Below, in pieces: positions 18,301 through 27,219 of a stretch of DNA of 51,111 bases (position 1 is the stretch's first letter; every line of letters starts with the position of its first letter). The position numbers and the translations under genes were made by a program. Origin of the DNA: Hyphomicrobiales bacterium. Lineage in GTDB: Bacteria; Pseudomonadota; Alphaproteobacteria; Rhizobiales; Rhizobiaceae. Where the stretch lies: assembly GCA_900472625.1 (NCBI GenBank), contig UCIT01000050.1, positions 1 through 51,111 of the forward strand, given 5' to 3'. Under the pieces are notes generated by a model. That model made no database searches and was not told the DNA's origin. It saw nothing but the letters and a program-made list of their open reading frames with translations.

Positions 18301-18605
18301 GAACCCTCGCTTCCACTATCAGCCGGGTATATTCCGACGCTGCTACCTAGACAGAGGACGCTCCGCGACGCATCAGGTCCGGCGGTAACCAACCCGCGTA
18401 TCAGAGCATGATCAACCGTCGTTTATTTGACCGTGCCTCCTGCTTTCCTCAGGATGCATCCACACGAAACGCAGCGCTCAGACGACCGGGCGACGAATTT
18501 TCTATGCCTGCATCTTGTAACGGCGAACATGAGAGTGGACAGGTTGTGTCAGACATACGTTGTGGCCATGATACAAAGTCGGAATCAGAATCTCGGTAGG
18601 CCTCA
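18215..18605. other. Non-coding stretch between IS110 and methyltransferase operon
   Basis: About 390 bases. The first part probably belongs to the right end of the insertion sequence (AAGGAGGATATAGGAGG near 18233-18249 has no convincing frame after it). The rest should contain the promoter of the rightward methyltransferase operon, but no clear -35/-10 pair stands out. I see no gene. Confidence 0.4.
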
Positions 18606-19805
18606 ATGTTGTGCTCGGACAGCTCACTCGACCAGTACTTCACATTGGGGTCGGTAAGCGACCACCTCGTCAAAATGTTCGACAGTCCCGGTGCTTCAAC
18701 CATCCTTGATCTAGGTGCTGGCGGAGGCGCCCTTTCCGCGGCGGCTGTACGACGTTGGTCGGGCGCATCTATCACAACCGTGGATATCGATCGGCGCGTC
18801 GCTGGGTTCCTGTCCGAGACCCTGCAGATTTCCCCCAATGCCCGTCATATTCACCACGTGGCTGACGCTTTGGACCACGATCTTCCGTCGGTCATGAATG
18901 GCGAAGAGTTCGAACTTGCGATTTGCAATCCTCCCTATAGTCGAATCCCTTGGCGAGACGGCTTCGACCACATTATTTCCGAGGCCGGATTAAGCGAGCT
19001 TCACGCTGTTTCCAAAGAGTTCCTGACATCGGACGTGCTATTCCTTGCCCAGATCTTGCGCTTGGCGAAGCCGGGCGCCGAGATCGGATTAATCGTGCCC
19101 GACGGGCTGATCTCCGGTCTCAGGATGCGACCTATCCGTGAGGCGCTGATGCGTCGCACCGACATACGGCGAGTGGTCGAGCTACCTCGAGGGTCGTTCA
19201 AGGGGACTGAAGCCCAAGCGCATGTGGTTGTTTTGCGAAATGCGCCTCCTTCCGGCAACTCGATATCGATCGGCAGGCTCGACAGAACCGACACCTGTTC
19301 CACGTTGTCGATTGAGCCATCTCGCGCCGTGGAGCGACTAGACTGGGCATATTATTCCGGGGAGCAGAGCCAAGGACAAACAACTCTGGCTAGCTTGGGC
19401 GCCGAGATCCGCCGTGGGAACATATCGTCAGTCGAGATCAAGGGCGTTGCGGGCACGGTCTTTCACACAACTGACTTCCTAACAAAACATCAGTACGCTT
19501 TGGAGCTTCCTCAACAGGAGGAATACCCTGCCGGATGCGTACTGGCCCAGGCTGGCGACATCCTCCTTGCCCGTGTCGACAGAAAGCTTGAAACGAAGAT
19601 TTGTCTCGTCGCGAGTGGGACGGCGGCGTTGAGCGACTGTATTTTGAGAATTCGGCTGCCGGAAAGTATCCGGAACCGGGTCTTCGCGTTTCTTGTATCG
19701 CCGCAGGGTCGGGAGGCGCTCTATAGAACTTCAAGAGGTGTGGGGGCGAGGATGCTTTCGAAGGCGGCCTTGTTGGGGATGGAGTTGCAACTGGATGATC
19801 ACTGA
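18606..19805 (+). CDS. N6-adenine DNA methyltransferase, class with C-terminal recognition-like domain
   Basis: 399 residues. The SAM-binding motif I (ILDLGAGGGALS) is at about residues 33-44 and catalytic motif IV NPPY at 108-111, as in gamma-type/Eco57I-like and type I HsdM-like adenine methyltransferases. The N-terminal segment (DQYFTLGSVSDHLVKMF) is the usual lead-in. The C-terminal 150 residues look like a target-recognition or specificity domain (DILLARVDRKL, then VFAFLVSPQGREALY, similar in style to HsdS halves). No helicase or HsdR is nearby. ATG 18606 follows GGTAGG. It overlaps the next gene by 11 bases, the first member of a three-gene operon. Confidence 0.82.
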   Translation: MLCSDSSLDQYFTLGSVSDHLVKMFDSPGASTILDLGAGGGALSAAAVRRWSGASITTVDIDRRVAGFLSETLQISPNARHIHHVADALDHDLPSVMNGEEFELAICNPPYSRIPWRDGFDHIISEAGLSELHAVSKEFLTSDVLFLAQILRLAKPGAEIGLIVPDGLISGLRMRPIREALMRRTDIRRVVELPRGSFKGTEAQAHVVVLRNAPPSGNSISIGRLDRTDTCSTLSIEPSRAVERLDWAYYSGEQSQGQTTLASLGAEIRRGNISSVEIKGVAGTVFHTTDFLTKHQYALELPQQEEYPAGCVLAQAGDILLARVDRKLETKICLVASGTAALSDCILRIRLPESIRNRVFAFLVSPQGREALYRTSRGVGARMLSKAALLGMELQLDDH

Positions 19806-21516
19806 TGCGAAGGATGACGAGGCTTACGCCTTCGACGATGACTTCGAGGAACGAGCCGATCACGTCGAAGAGGAAGTCATCAGGGACGGCACGGCCACAA
19901 GTGACCATTTCGACGATGTAGTACGAGACCTCGTCGGCCGCGGCTTAGTCCTTTTGGTAGGTCCACGTGGGTGCGGGAAAACGCACCTGATGCGGTACGC
20001 GTGGCTGGGCGCCATTGGCGATGCGACAAAGCCGTTTTGCGTCTACACGACTCTCAATCGGTATCTGAGCCTGGAACCCCTTTCTACGTCTAGGCGCGAT
20101 GTGAATGCTCTTTTCCATTCCTGGATCCTTGCCCGAATTTTGGAAGCGGCGGCAGAAGCGTTTCATCGCATCTCTGGAGAAAGCTTCGACCTAGCAGGAT
20201 CTCTCGATCTCGAATTCGCTGATATGAAGAAGTTGCTGACAACTCTCGAGCGAAACTTCGAGCTGGACGCTCAAGATGAAAGCCTTCACCGCGCGCTGTC
20301 TATCGATGCAGTGCAAAACATCCTACGGGACATGGCGGCCCGTGCTGGGCGAAAACGCATCGTCCTTTTGCTAGACGATGCGGCGCTTACTTTGTCGCCC
20401 GCGTTCCTGACTGAGTTTCTGGATCTGTTGCGGGTGATCAAGGCGACGGACATCTCGCCAAAATGCTCCGTTTACCCCGGAACGACGGTTTACGGCAGCC
20501 GGTTCCACGCCGACCATGAGGGGCGGTTTGTGTCAGCTTGGGTTTCCGCATACGGTGCCAATTATCGGGCTATGATGCAGACTATCGCGGAGCGCCGTTA
20601 TCCCGAGGGTTTGCAAGGTATTTCGGCGGACGCGAATGCCTTGCTGCAGTATGCAGCCTTCGGCGTCCCCAGGGCGTACCTTACACTCCTCCGGAGTGTA
20701 CGCGGCGACAAAACTCTCACTCAGAGTGCGCTGACGCGCGCAGTACGAGCTCACCACGATAACCGTATAAGCGAGTTTCGATCACTGGGTGACAAGGTCG
20801 TCGAGCTTAGGACCCTCGTAAGGGCCGGCGAAACGTTTTTCGACAAAGCTGTCGAAGGTCTGCGTGACTGGAATGATAAAAACGCGGACGGGAGCACAAA
20901 GCAGGCGATAATCGGCATTCAAGACGATGAGCTAAACCCCCTTAGCGAACGAATGCTTGATCTCCTGACCGAGGCTGGTCTCCTCTATCCAACTACCGAC
21001 GTCTCTCATGGCAAGGGTCGACGCTATCGGCGTTTTGAACCGCACCTTGCATCCCTCATTGCCGAGCGAGCATTCTCAGCATCAAATCGCGGCAACTCCG
21101 CCAGCCAGGTTGTCGAGTTCATTGAACGGCCCGCGCATAAGCACCCACTTCGTAGAAGTCCGAAAACGATCCTCGGGAGGGACGGATTTGCGGGCCTGAA
21201 GCTCGATTTGCCGGCATGCCAAAACTGCCAGACGCCAAGAGAGAACGAGCGTCAACGTTTCTGCCACAACTGCGGAAATAGGCTGGTCGAGGAACTGACC
21301 TACAATCGGATCATGTCCCTGGATATCGCCGGCGTTCCTTCGCTCTCGACGTTTCAGAAAAGCACGCTGCGCAGCAGCAGTCTCAAGACGGTCGGCGATC
21401 TCCGAGCCTTGCGTGATCCGGGAACCGAGCTGCGCAAGTTACCCCGTATCGGTCCGTCCTACTCGAACAAGATCCTCGATAGGATTGAAGCCTATGTCGA
21501 CGAGATGATTTCATGA
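19795..21516 (+). CDS. P-loop ATPase with zinc ribbon and HhH tail
   Basis: 573 residues. Walker A is GPRGCGKT (56-63) and Walker B IVLLLDDA (near 188-196), in the style of AAA/STAND ATPases. After a long helical middle come a two-CxxC zinc ribbon (CQNC and CHNC, about 475-493) and a C-terminal helix-hairpin-helix (LPRIGPSYSNKILDRIEAY), suggesting DNA or RNA contact. ATG 19795 lies inside the end of the methyltransferase gene and its stop overlaps the following start (ATGA), so all three genes are coupled. Probably a sensor or switch ATPase for the HEPN protein; this is inference. Confidence 0.75.
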   Translation: MITDAKDDEAYAFDDDFEERADHVEEEVIRDGTATSDHFDDVVRDLVGRGLVLLVGPRGCGKTHLMRYAWLGAIGDATKPFCVYTTLNRYLSLEPLSTSRRDVNALFHSWILARILEAAAEAFHRISGESFDLAGSLDLEFADMKKLLTTLERNFELDAQDESLHRALSIDAVQNILRDMAARAGRKRIVLLLDDAALTLSPAFLTEFLDLLRVIKATDISPKCSVYPGTTVYGSRFHADHEGRFVSAWVSAYGANYRAMMQTIAERRYPEGLQGISADANALLQYAAFGVPRAYLTLLRSVRGDKTLTQSALTRAVRAHHDNRISEFRSLGDKVVELRTLVRAGETFFDKAVEGLRDWNDKNADGSTKQAIIGIQDDELNPLSERMLDLLTEAGLLYPTTDVSHGKGRRYRRFEPHLASLIAERAFSASNRGNSASQVVEFIERPAHKHPLRRSPKTILGRDGFAGLKLDLPACQNCQTPRENERQRFCHNCGNRLVEELTYNRIMSLDIAGVPSLSTFQKSTLRSSSLKTVGDLRALRDPGTELRKLPRIGPSYSNKILDRIEAYVDEMIS

Positions 21517-22400
21517 GCGAACAAATGCATCTTGCAATCGTCGCCCTCGCGCCGCTGGGAGACAAGACGCCGGTTGCGACCCAGAACCTCTTTCGAGAGC
21601 CAGGCGCCCAGGGCAGCCCTATCGACAACTTCATCGCGCATACGAATGCGATCAACAAATTGCTGGCCAAGATCGAAGGCGAACCCGAACCTGAAGTTTG
21701 CTCGGTCGTACTCCTTGGCTATCTCTCCGCTGTCGAGACCTTCTTCAGAACATTGCTCAGCAGGCTCGCGCACACTGATGTGGTGACCGGCGCCATGCTC
21801 GGGGAGAAACAGATTACATATGCTGTTGCGGTATCAAGGCCCAAGGAATCCTTGGCGGAAGCGCTCTACGAAGACTCGTTCGCGTCCGCCAAGGAATTGA
21901 CGAAACGACTTCTTGAAATAGGATTCAAAATCCCGGCCGCGATGGAAGCCGACTTGAAGGAATACGACAACATCTGCCACCTGCGTCACTGCTGCGTGCA
22001 TCGTTTCGGCTACTTAGGCACGAAAAATGCCTACGAGCTTGGCATCAGGGATCATAAAAAGCTGATCGGCCATGTATTTTCGACAACGCTTTCGGATTTG
22101 ACCAAAATCGCCGACGCCCTCCAGGAATTCGTGAAGCAGTGTAATAACCATCTGTACAAGTTCGTGGTGGACCGTACGATCGATATCCAGGACCGGAAGG
22201 ACGGGTCGTTCGAGTGGAACTGGGAATGGAAATGGCAATCCGACAAGAAGCGCTTCCTACCCTATTACAATCTGTTCGCGCTCAAGGCCACTAAGCCGTC
22301 GACACCCTCTGAGAAGGCGATGTACGAAGCTTTCAAGGCAGCCAACCAGACCAAAGTGACGGCGATGGCAGCGCGCAAGAAGAAGATCGAGCCGGCGTAG
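21513..22400 (+). CDS. HEPN-type protein, candidate RNase effector
   Basis: 295 residues, mainly helical. The segment HLRHCCVHRFG contains R158 and H163, an Rx4H arrangement characteristic of HEPN ribonuclease active sites, followed by the Gly often seen in NxRHxxVHRxG-type families. The C-terminal part is Lys- and Trp-rich. The start ATG overlaps the ATPase stop by four bases. In defence and toxin systems HEPN proteins cleave RNA after activation by a partner. Fold assignment rests on the motif and helical pattern only. Its stop is 7 bases from the end of the convergent PRTase-like gene. Confidence 0.7.
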   Translation: MSEQMHLAIVALAPLGDKTPVATQNLFREPGAQGSPIDNFIAHTNAINKLLAKIEGEPEPEVCSVVLLGYLSAVETFFRTLLSRLAHTDVVTGAMLGEKQITYAVAVSRPKESLAEALYEDSFASAKELTKRLLEIGFKIPAAMEADLKEYDNICHLRHCCVHRFGYLGTKNAYELGIRDHKKLIGHVFSTTLSDLTKIADALQEFVKQCNNHLYKFVVDRTIDIQDRKDGSFEWNWEWKWQSDKKRFLPYYNLFALKATKPSTPSEKAMYEAFKAANQTKVTAMAARKKKIEPA

Positions 22401-22407
22401 AAGGAAA

Positions 22408-23115
22408 CTATGGCCCGGGCGGGCGATGCCGCGGATTTCGCCGCAAGTCAGTAGACACCCTGGAGAGGAACGCGTCGGGCAGGTATTCAAAGGTATCTTC
22501 GACGGTGTCAAAGCCGACTCTCGCGTAAGATCTGGCACCGATACCTGGAAAAAGCGTGCCATCTAGTTGAAGTCGCGTTTGCGGAAGGTATTGTCGCCAC
22601 ACAACGATTTCTGCGAAACCCTCTGGCAAGCACGCTTTGAACTCCTTCTCGGCGTCTCGCTGCGCGAGCGGGGACAGAACCAAAATGTGCCGGTAGTGGA
22701 TATTCTCCTGGTCGTATAGCGCATGGGTAACGAGAGACTTCAACTCCGCGATTGTCCCAACGCTTACTGTGGGAAGTATCAGGTCGTATTCATATCCAGA
22801 ATCGATTGCGGTTCTCATCACCGTTCGTATCGGCGCGATTTCTCTTACGGGGTTGGCCACCAAGATCTCTGGATAGGTCCAGGCGCATGTTGCCGCCACT
22901 TCGGCACCCTCGCGCAGTAGATGCTGCCACAGAGGGAAAGCCATAGAATCGAAGTCGGAGACTGCGCTCACAACATGGTATCGGTCCGCACGACCTGTAC
23001 CACTTATGGCATCTCGAAGCAGGCCGATACCAAGGCGACCCGCTGCACTCATGAAGGCTTCAGGTGTACTACGCAGATCGCCAATGACGTTTAGATCAGT
23101 GTTTTTAGTTACCAT
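22408..23115 (-). CDS. Phosphoribosyltransferase-like protein, copy 2
   Basis: A 235-residue paralogue of 15865-16566, sharing YHVVSAVSDFDSMAF, ATCAWTYPE, EIAPIR, SVGTIAELKSLVTHALYD, ILVLSPLAQRDAEKEF and GTLFPGIGARSYARVGF. The VGTxxELxxxxxHA block and following strand look like the PRPP loop of type I phosphoribosyltransferases, without the canonical acidic pair; I consider this a probable fold, not proof of activity. ATG 23115 is chosen over the frame to 23184 because GGAGGGG precedes it by five bases and it overlaps the upstream stop by seven. The C-terminus is Arg/Pro-rich. Confidence 0.65.
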   Translation of the reverse strand: MVTKNTDLNVIGDLRSTPEAFMSAAGRLGIGLLRDAISGTGRADRYHVVSAVSDFDSMAFPLWQHLLREGAEVAATCAWTYPEILVANPVREIAPIRTVMRTAIDSGYEYDLILPTVSVGTIAELKSLVTHALYDQENIHYRHILVLSPLAQRDAEKEFKACLPEGFAEIVVWRQYLPQTRLQLDGTLFPGIGARSYARVGFDTVEDTFEYLPDAFLSRVSTDLRRNPRHRPPGP

Positions 23116-23534
23116 TCTAGCCCCTCCAAAGTCAGCTTCTGCAAGATACTGCGTTGCGACATCATCTCCGTTTGCTGGTGCCAATCGTTATAGCGATCAA
23201 AGAACTGGTCGGAGCAATATTCAACCCTTAAAATTTCGACCCCATCTCGCGTGACAACTAGTTGGCGATCAGATAGCTCAGCATCCAGGTCGTAATCCTG
23301 CAAGTTCGCCTGGAGTATTTCAAATCCAGAGACGGTTGGCTTGAAAGGGTGGGGTCGGAATCCCCGCTGAGCAATCGCTAGGTCATGGAAGAATTTCCGA
23401 ACGTCGCACGAACCCTCTTTCCACCACTGGATGAGAATTAGATCGTAACAAGTGCTGCATATGTTGCGGTTGCGAGAGCCGGTGAGGTCAAACATCCATT
23501 CGGGCATCGTTCGATGGAGTTGTGCCATAGCCAT
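23109..23534 (-). CDS. Small partner of PRTase-like protein, full-length copy
   Basis: A 141-residue protein that I do not recognise. It has a Cys pair near the N-terminus (NICSTCYD), a QWWKEG segment and a C-terminal amphipathic part (QFFDRYNDWHQ, then SQRSILQKLTLEGLEW) shared with the shorter protein at 16556-16762. Starts at 23534 and 23528 are possible. The conserved order, small protein then PRTase-like protein with overlapping ends, marks a two-gene functional unit that has been duplicated around the methyltransferase-ATPase-HEPN operon. Confidence 0.6.
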   Translation of the reverse strand: MAMAQLHRTMPEWMFDLTGSRNRNICSTCYDLILIQWWKEGSCDVRKFFHDLAIAQRGFRPHPFKPTVSGFEILQANLQDYDLDAELSDRQLVVTRDGVEILRVEYCSDQFFDRYNDWHQQTEMMSQRSILQKLTLEGLEW

Positions 23535-23775
23535 GTAATAGGGCGAACTTGGAAACTCATGCAGCGCGCAGGTGACACCTCGGATTGCCTATTGATCTCA
23601 AGCCATGGCGGACAGCCGAGCCGCGCGAAAGGTCGCTAGCGCAGTGGTGAGGCAGACATCTACGTGCCCGCAGAAACGAGAACGAGTTGCACCTGACAAA
23701 GGCGGTTTGCCTTGCACACACGTGGGCCGTCCCTCTCAGTTCGACGAAGAGAGCGGTCGGGCTTCTCGTTGGCCG

Positions 23776-24225
23776 CTAGCGGCGCCGCGTCTGTTCCTCG
23801 CGGTATGCATTCACCATGCGGATGAGCTTCTGTTGCCGAAAGGGCCTCCGTTCACGGATAAACTCAATCATTTGCTCGATGTCGTCGCTTCCGCCAGGGG
23901 TGCCGCCAAAGGTTAGATGGTCTCGTTGACGCAGCTTCTCACACCAGTAACGGATTTCGCGTTCGGCCGGAGGATACCAGGCACCCAATCTAAACACCCG
24001 GCTTTCAGTTCTCGCCCAAGTGGGCGGATTGCTGTCATCCATTTCTACCAAAGCCGACGTGTGACCGTGATCGCCATCCAGGATCTCGGGATGAGAGATG
24101 AACCAGCCATACAGCCAAGGCTTGCTGTCGGACGGTTTCTCAATCATCCATCCGGTCAGCGTTGGAGCGTCTGCCAGTTCCGCCTCGGATGGCCGCCCGG
24201 TCACTCCGTCAAAAGCGTTGTTCAT
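23776..24225 (-). CDS. Hypothetical protein, 149 residues
   Basis: A soluble protein with a compact aromatic core (WLYGWFISHPEILDGDHGHT, then RVFRLGAWYPPAEREIRYW) and a basic C-terminus. I do not recognise the family. ATG 24225 is chosen because GGGAG sits seven bases before it; the frame to 24288 lacks a site. It is the last gene of a leftward group with the FtsH-like protease, 137 bases after the preceding gene. Confidence 0.6.
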   Translation of the reverse strand: MNNAFDGVTGRPSEAELADAPTLTGWMIEKPSDSKPWLYGWFISHPEILDGDHGHTSALVEMDDSNPPTWARTESRVFRLGAWYPPAEREIRYWCEKLRQRDHLTFGGTPGGSDDIEQMIEFIRERRPFRQQKLIRMVNAYREEQTRRR

Positions 24226-24362
24226 GCGATTGCTCCCAACCGATGTCCCCACAAGGTACCACGGTCGCCGCACTCCGAGGGGCCACAAAACGCTTTCCGC
24301 AGACTGGCCCTTCCTCAGAAATGTCTGGAAAGTCTGTCATCACATCCGCCATCCAGGTGCTC

Positions 24363-24716
24363 CTATTTCGTCGCCTTTGTCACGGAGGCAATCCTACTCC
24401 CTTGCGAGATCTTCCGTCGCGCTCTTCGTTTCACCCTTGCCTCCTCCATCACCTCTTTCAACGTTGGCTCGGGCGCCACGACCACATCGACCAGGTCGTC
24501 GAGCGAGATGAGGCACACGAAGCCATCCTCTGTGTCGACGATCGCGGGCAGTCCCTGTGATGCTCTCCTGCTTAAAAGAAAGAGGCCGCTCCTCGCCATT
24601 CGAAGCTTCAAGGGCATACCTCCTGCCTCAAGAATCGCGGCAGCCACTGCGGAGCGCGCCTCGGGCATCGGTTTTTCCTTCATCGTTCGAACAACCATTT
24701 TCCAGGGGGGCCTCAT
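24363..24716 (-). CDS. Hypothetical protein, 117 residues
   Basis: A short protein with a central hydrophobic beta segment (GLPAIVDTEDGFVCLISLDD) and a strongly basic tail (VKRRARRKISQGSR). The family is not recognised. Its ATG overlaps the stop of the FtsH-like gene by four bases (ATGA), so it is translationally coupled to it and may be an adaptor or regulator of the protease; that role is inference. Confidence 0.6.
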   Translation of the reverse strand: MRPPWKMVVRTMKEKPMPEARSAVAAAILEAGGMPLKLRMARSGLFLLSRRASQGLPAIVDTEDGFVCLISLDDLVDVVVAPEPTLKEVMEEARVKRRARRKISQGSRIASVTKATK

Positions 24717-26596
24717 GCTACTGGCTCCCTGGGTTCCACTAGAATTCGCGCGACATCCGCGCCCTCGACGTGTCCCGTCTTCTCCAAGGCGATAGCCAGC
24801 TCCTCGATGGCCCGACGATGCTGCCGCACGATTTCGCGGCTCCGACGCAATTCCCGCACGAGAACCCGCTCCACCCTTGCGGCTACCTCAGGATTAGTCC
24901 GACGAAGCCGATCTCGATGCGCAGGCGTACTTGCCTCGAAATATGAGACGCCCTCCCCCATCCCGAACAAGACCTCCATCTCCGTCGCTAGATCGGTCGC
25001 CCTGTGAAGATCTGATCCCTCGGGTCCGCCGGCGCCCATGAACGCGTTCCCAAGTAATTCCTCTTCCGCCGCTCGCCCGGCAAGGAAGAAGGCGATACGG
25101 TCAAGATTGAGCTGCCTGTTCAGCTCGTCGTCGTCTCGAACGACCAGGCGCACGAACCCGTACGGCTGCGGGGAGCGAACTTCACCCAGAACAAAGACAC
25201 CTTCCAGAGTTCCGATTCCAAGTTCCGCGGCAACAACAGCATGGCCGGCCTCGTGTACTGCGACCGTTCTACGCCGAGCTCCTTCGAGCTTCGTCGCCGG
25301 CGGGAGCGCACGCATGATCATCTCGACGCTCACGTCCGATTTAGCACGCCGAGCCGTGCGCCTCACCTCACGACCCGCCTGCTCAAAGTCCGCCCCGGTG
25401 AACCCCGCGGTCGCCGCGGCGATCCTGGTCACATCTTCGCTCGCGAGGTGATGACCGAAATAGGTCCGCGCGAGGTGCTGCCGATCAGTCAGATCGGGGA
25501 GCGCGATAGTGAAGTGCCGATCAAGCCGGCCGGGTCGCAACAAGGCCGGATCGATGGCGCCGGGCAAATTTGTTGCGCCGACAATCACGACGCCCTCAAG
25601 CTTGCTGTGACCGTCCATCAGTTCAAGCAGAAGGTTGATCGACTGGGTCCAGTATTGCTTGTGCTGGCTATCTACCAGGCGCGAGCGGTCTCCGATCGCA
25701 TCGAGCTCGTCGATAAAAAGAATTGAAGGTTTGTTGGCGACCGCCTCCTGGAAGGATCTTCGCATAGCGGTCAGCGTGTCGTTCAAGTATCCGGCAGATT
25801 GCCAGCGGGCCACGGAAGTCGCGACGAGATGGGCGTCGCACGTCCGTGCGAGGGCACCGGCGAACATTGTCTTGCCAGTTCCCGGCGGCCCACTTAAGAG
25901 GAGGCCGCGGTCGACGTCCGTCCATGACAGCCGCCCATTTTTCCATTCACGGAGGTCCTCGGCTAGCGACAGTCCCCAGACCTTCGCGTCGCCGTAGCCG
26001 ACGAGATTGTCTAGGCTTGGCACATCCGCGTCGGATGAGGAAACAGTCACCTGTTGCGCCTCTTCCAACCTTCGAAGAATATCTGCGACGGGTCTGGCGC
26101 TTCTCATTGCCGCAAACACCGACCGGAGCGGGTGCTGCAGCAGTGCTTTCGCGTCGGAAAGCTCAAGCACTTGACCCGACGCTAGCCTGGTGCCTGCCAC
26201 GAGGTGATAAGGCCGTACCGGCTCGACATCGACGACGCGATCGGAGGCAAGTTCGAGCTCGAGCGGTAGATCGTGGTTCGGCGGCCAAACGATCACGACT
26301 GATACCTCTCGGCTCATGGCATCATTGACAAGGTGGAGGTCGGCCGTACGTCTCGCATCAAACTTCGGCCAAACGGCAGCAAAGTTTGAAAGGTCCATGT
26401 TTTCCCTGACAAGAATTTGTGTTGCGGTCTCGTACTCGGCGGTGTTCGCTCCCGCCGGAAGGCGGAGCGTGATGACCTGCTGGCGGTCTCGGAGGGTTCT
26501 AAAGCCCCCTCCGAGACGAATGGCGTTCTTGAGGGCCACGCCATATACTTGGCGCTCGAAATTATTGGTTCGGTGAGCTGATCTGCGGGGTGTCAT
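24713..26596 (-). CDS. FtsH-like AAA+ zinc metalloprotease without membrane anchor
   Basis: 627 residues. Walker A GPPGTGKT is at about 236-243, Walker B SILFIDELDA near 292-300, the arginine-finger region RPGRLDR near 354, the zinc-protease motif HEAGH at about 448-452, and a third ligand Asp in GSDLHRATD near 529. This is the FtsH catalytic order, so ATP-driven proteolysis is likely. The N-terminal 200 residues form an unknown soluble domain; no transmembrane helix replaces the periplasmic loop of true FtsH. ATG 26596 overlaps the upstream stop by four bases with GGGAGG before it; the frame to 26737 is discarded. Confidence 0.82.
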   Translation of the reverse strand: MTPRRSAHRTNNFERQVYGVALKNAIRLGGGFRTLRDRQQVITLRLPAGANTAEYETATQILVRENMDLSNFAAVWPKFDARRTADLHLVNDAMSREVSVVIVWPPNHDLPLELELASDRVVDVEPVRPYHLVAGTRLASGQVLELSDAKALLQHPLRSVFAAMRSARPVADILRRLEEAQQVTVSSSDADVPSLDNLVGYGDAKVWGLSLAEDLREWKNGRLSWTDVDRGLLLSGPPGTGKTMFAGALARTCDAHLVATSVARWQSAGYLNDTLTAMRRSFQEAVANKPSILFIDELDAIGDRSRLVDSQHKQYWTQSINLLLELMDGHSKLEGVVIVGATNLPGAIDPALLRPGRLDRHFTIALPDLTDRQHLARTYFGHHLASEDVTRIAAATAGFTGADFEQAGREVRRTARRAKSDVSVEMIMRALPPATKLEGARRRTVAVHEAGHAVVAAELGIGTLEGVFVLGEVRSPQPYGFVRLVVRDDDELNRQLNLDRIAFFLAGRAAEEELLGNAFMGAGGPEGSDLHRATDLATEMEVLFGMGEGVSYFEASTPAHRDRLRRTNPEVAARVERVLVRELRRSREIVRQHRRAIEELAIALEKTGHVEGADVARILVEPREPVA

Positions 26597-27219
26597 CTTA
26601 CGCCTCCCGCTGTGAAACGGCGAAGCGCCGTCTCTGGCCCGAGCATCCTGTCGTCGAGGTCTGCGGAGATCATGCGGTTGAGAAGCATCCAGGAGATGCC
26701 TGTCATCGGCTGCACCTCTCTGAACAAATGCATGCACTCCGAGATTGCAAGAGAGCCCGCCTCCTCAAGTGCCGCCAGTAGTCGCATCCTATCGTTCAAC
26801 GGCGTCCGATAGTTCGCGTAGCGCAACATGTCCTTTGCGTTCACCAGCCGGCAGCCGGCTTCGATTTCCTCACGGGGTACGAAACGGTGGTGAATGCGGC
26901 TGCAGGCGGCGCCCTCGGAAACCGAAGCGTCCCCTTCTTCATCGCACGCGTCCAGGAAGACGCGCCTGCCGTCGTCATAGTCGACCATTACGTCTGGAAC
27001 GTGGACGCCGTCCGATGTTGACACCTCCACCGGCAGGCAGAGCCAGGCGACAACTGTCTCGTCCACATCCAACAGGCAACCAAGATCGCGCGCTAACTGG
27101 GACCGGAACATGACGTCGCCGGAGCATCGAACGGTGCCTAGCGGATAAAATTTCTGGGAAGAAGCGTGCTTGTACGCAGCATAGAGCGCCTGCGGCATTT
27201 CATAATGCGGATGGCTCAT
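26593..27219 (-). CDS. TnsA-like / PD-(D/E)xK-like protein, probably catalytically altered
   Basis: 208 residues from ATG 27219 (MSHPHYEMPQ). The block WLCLPVEV, HVPDVMVDYDDGRRVFLDAC resembles the core of TnsA-type endonucleases (PD followed by a strand and D/E-x-K), and the C-terminal part (DLDDRMLGPET) resembles the end of TnsA-like proteins. The expected lysine is replaced by Cys, so nuclease activity is doubtful. No TnsB, TnsC or transposon ends are seen. First gene of the leftward group, overlapping the FtsH-like gene by four bases. The family call is inference. Confidence 0.5.
   Translation of the reverse strand: MSHPHYEMPQALYAAYKHASSQKFYPLGTVRCSGDVMFRSQLARDLGCLLDVDETVVAWLCLPVEVSTSDGVHVPDVMVDYDDGRRVFLDACDEEGDASVSEGAACSRIHHRFVPREEIEAGCRLVNAKDMLRYANYRTPLNDRMRLLAALEEAGSLAISECMHLFREVQPMTGISWMLLNRMISADLDDRMLGPETALRRFTAGGVR

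Noticed and set aside
18606..19805. Type I restriction-modification HsdM with nearby HsdR/HsdS
   Set aside because: No HsdR-type translocase or separate HsdS is present; the C-terminal recognition-like part is within the same protein and the partners are a non-translocase ATPase and a HEPN protein.
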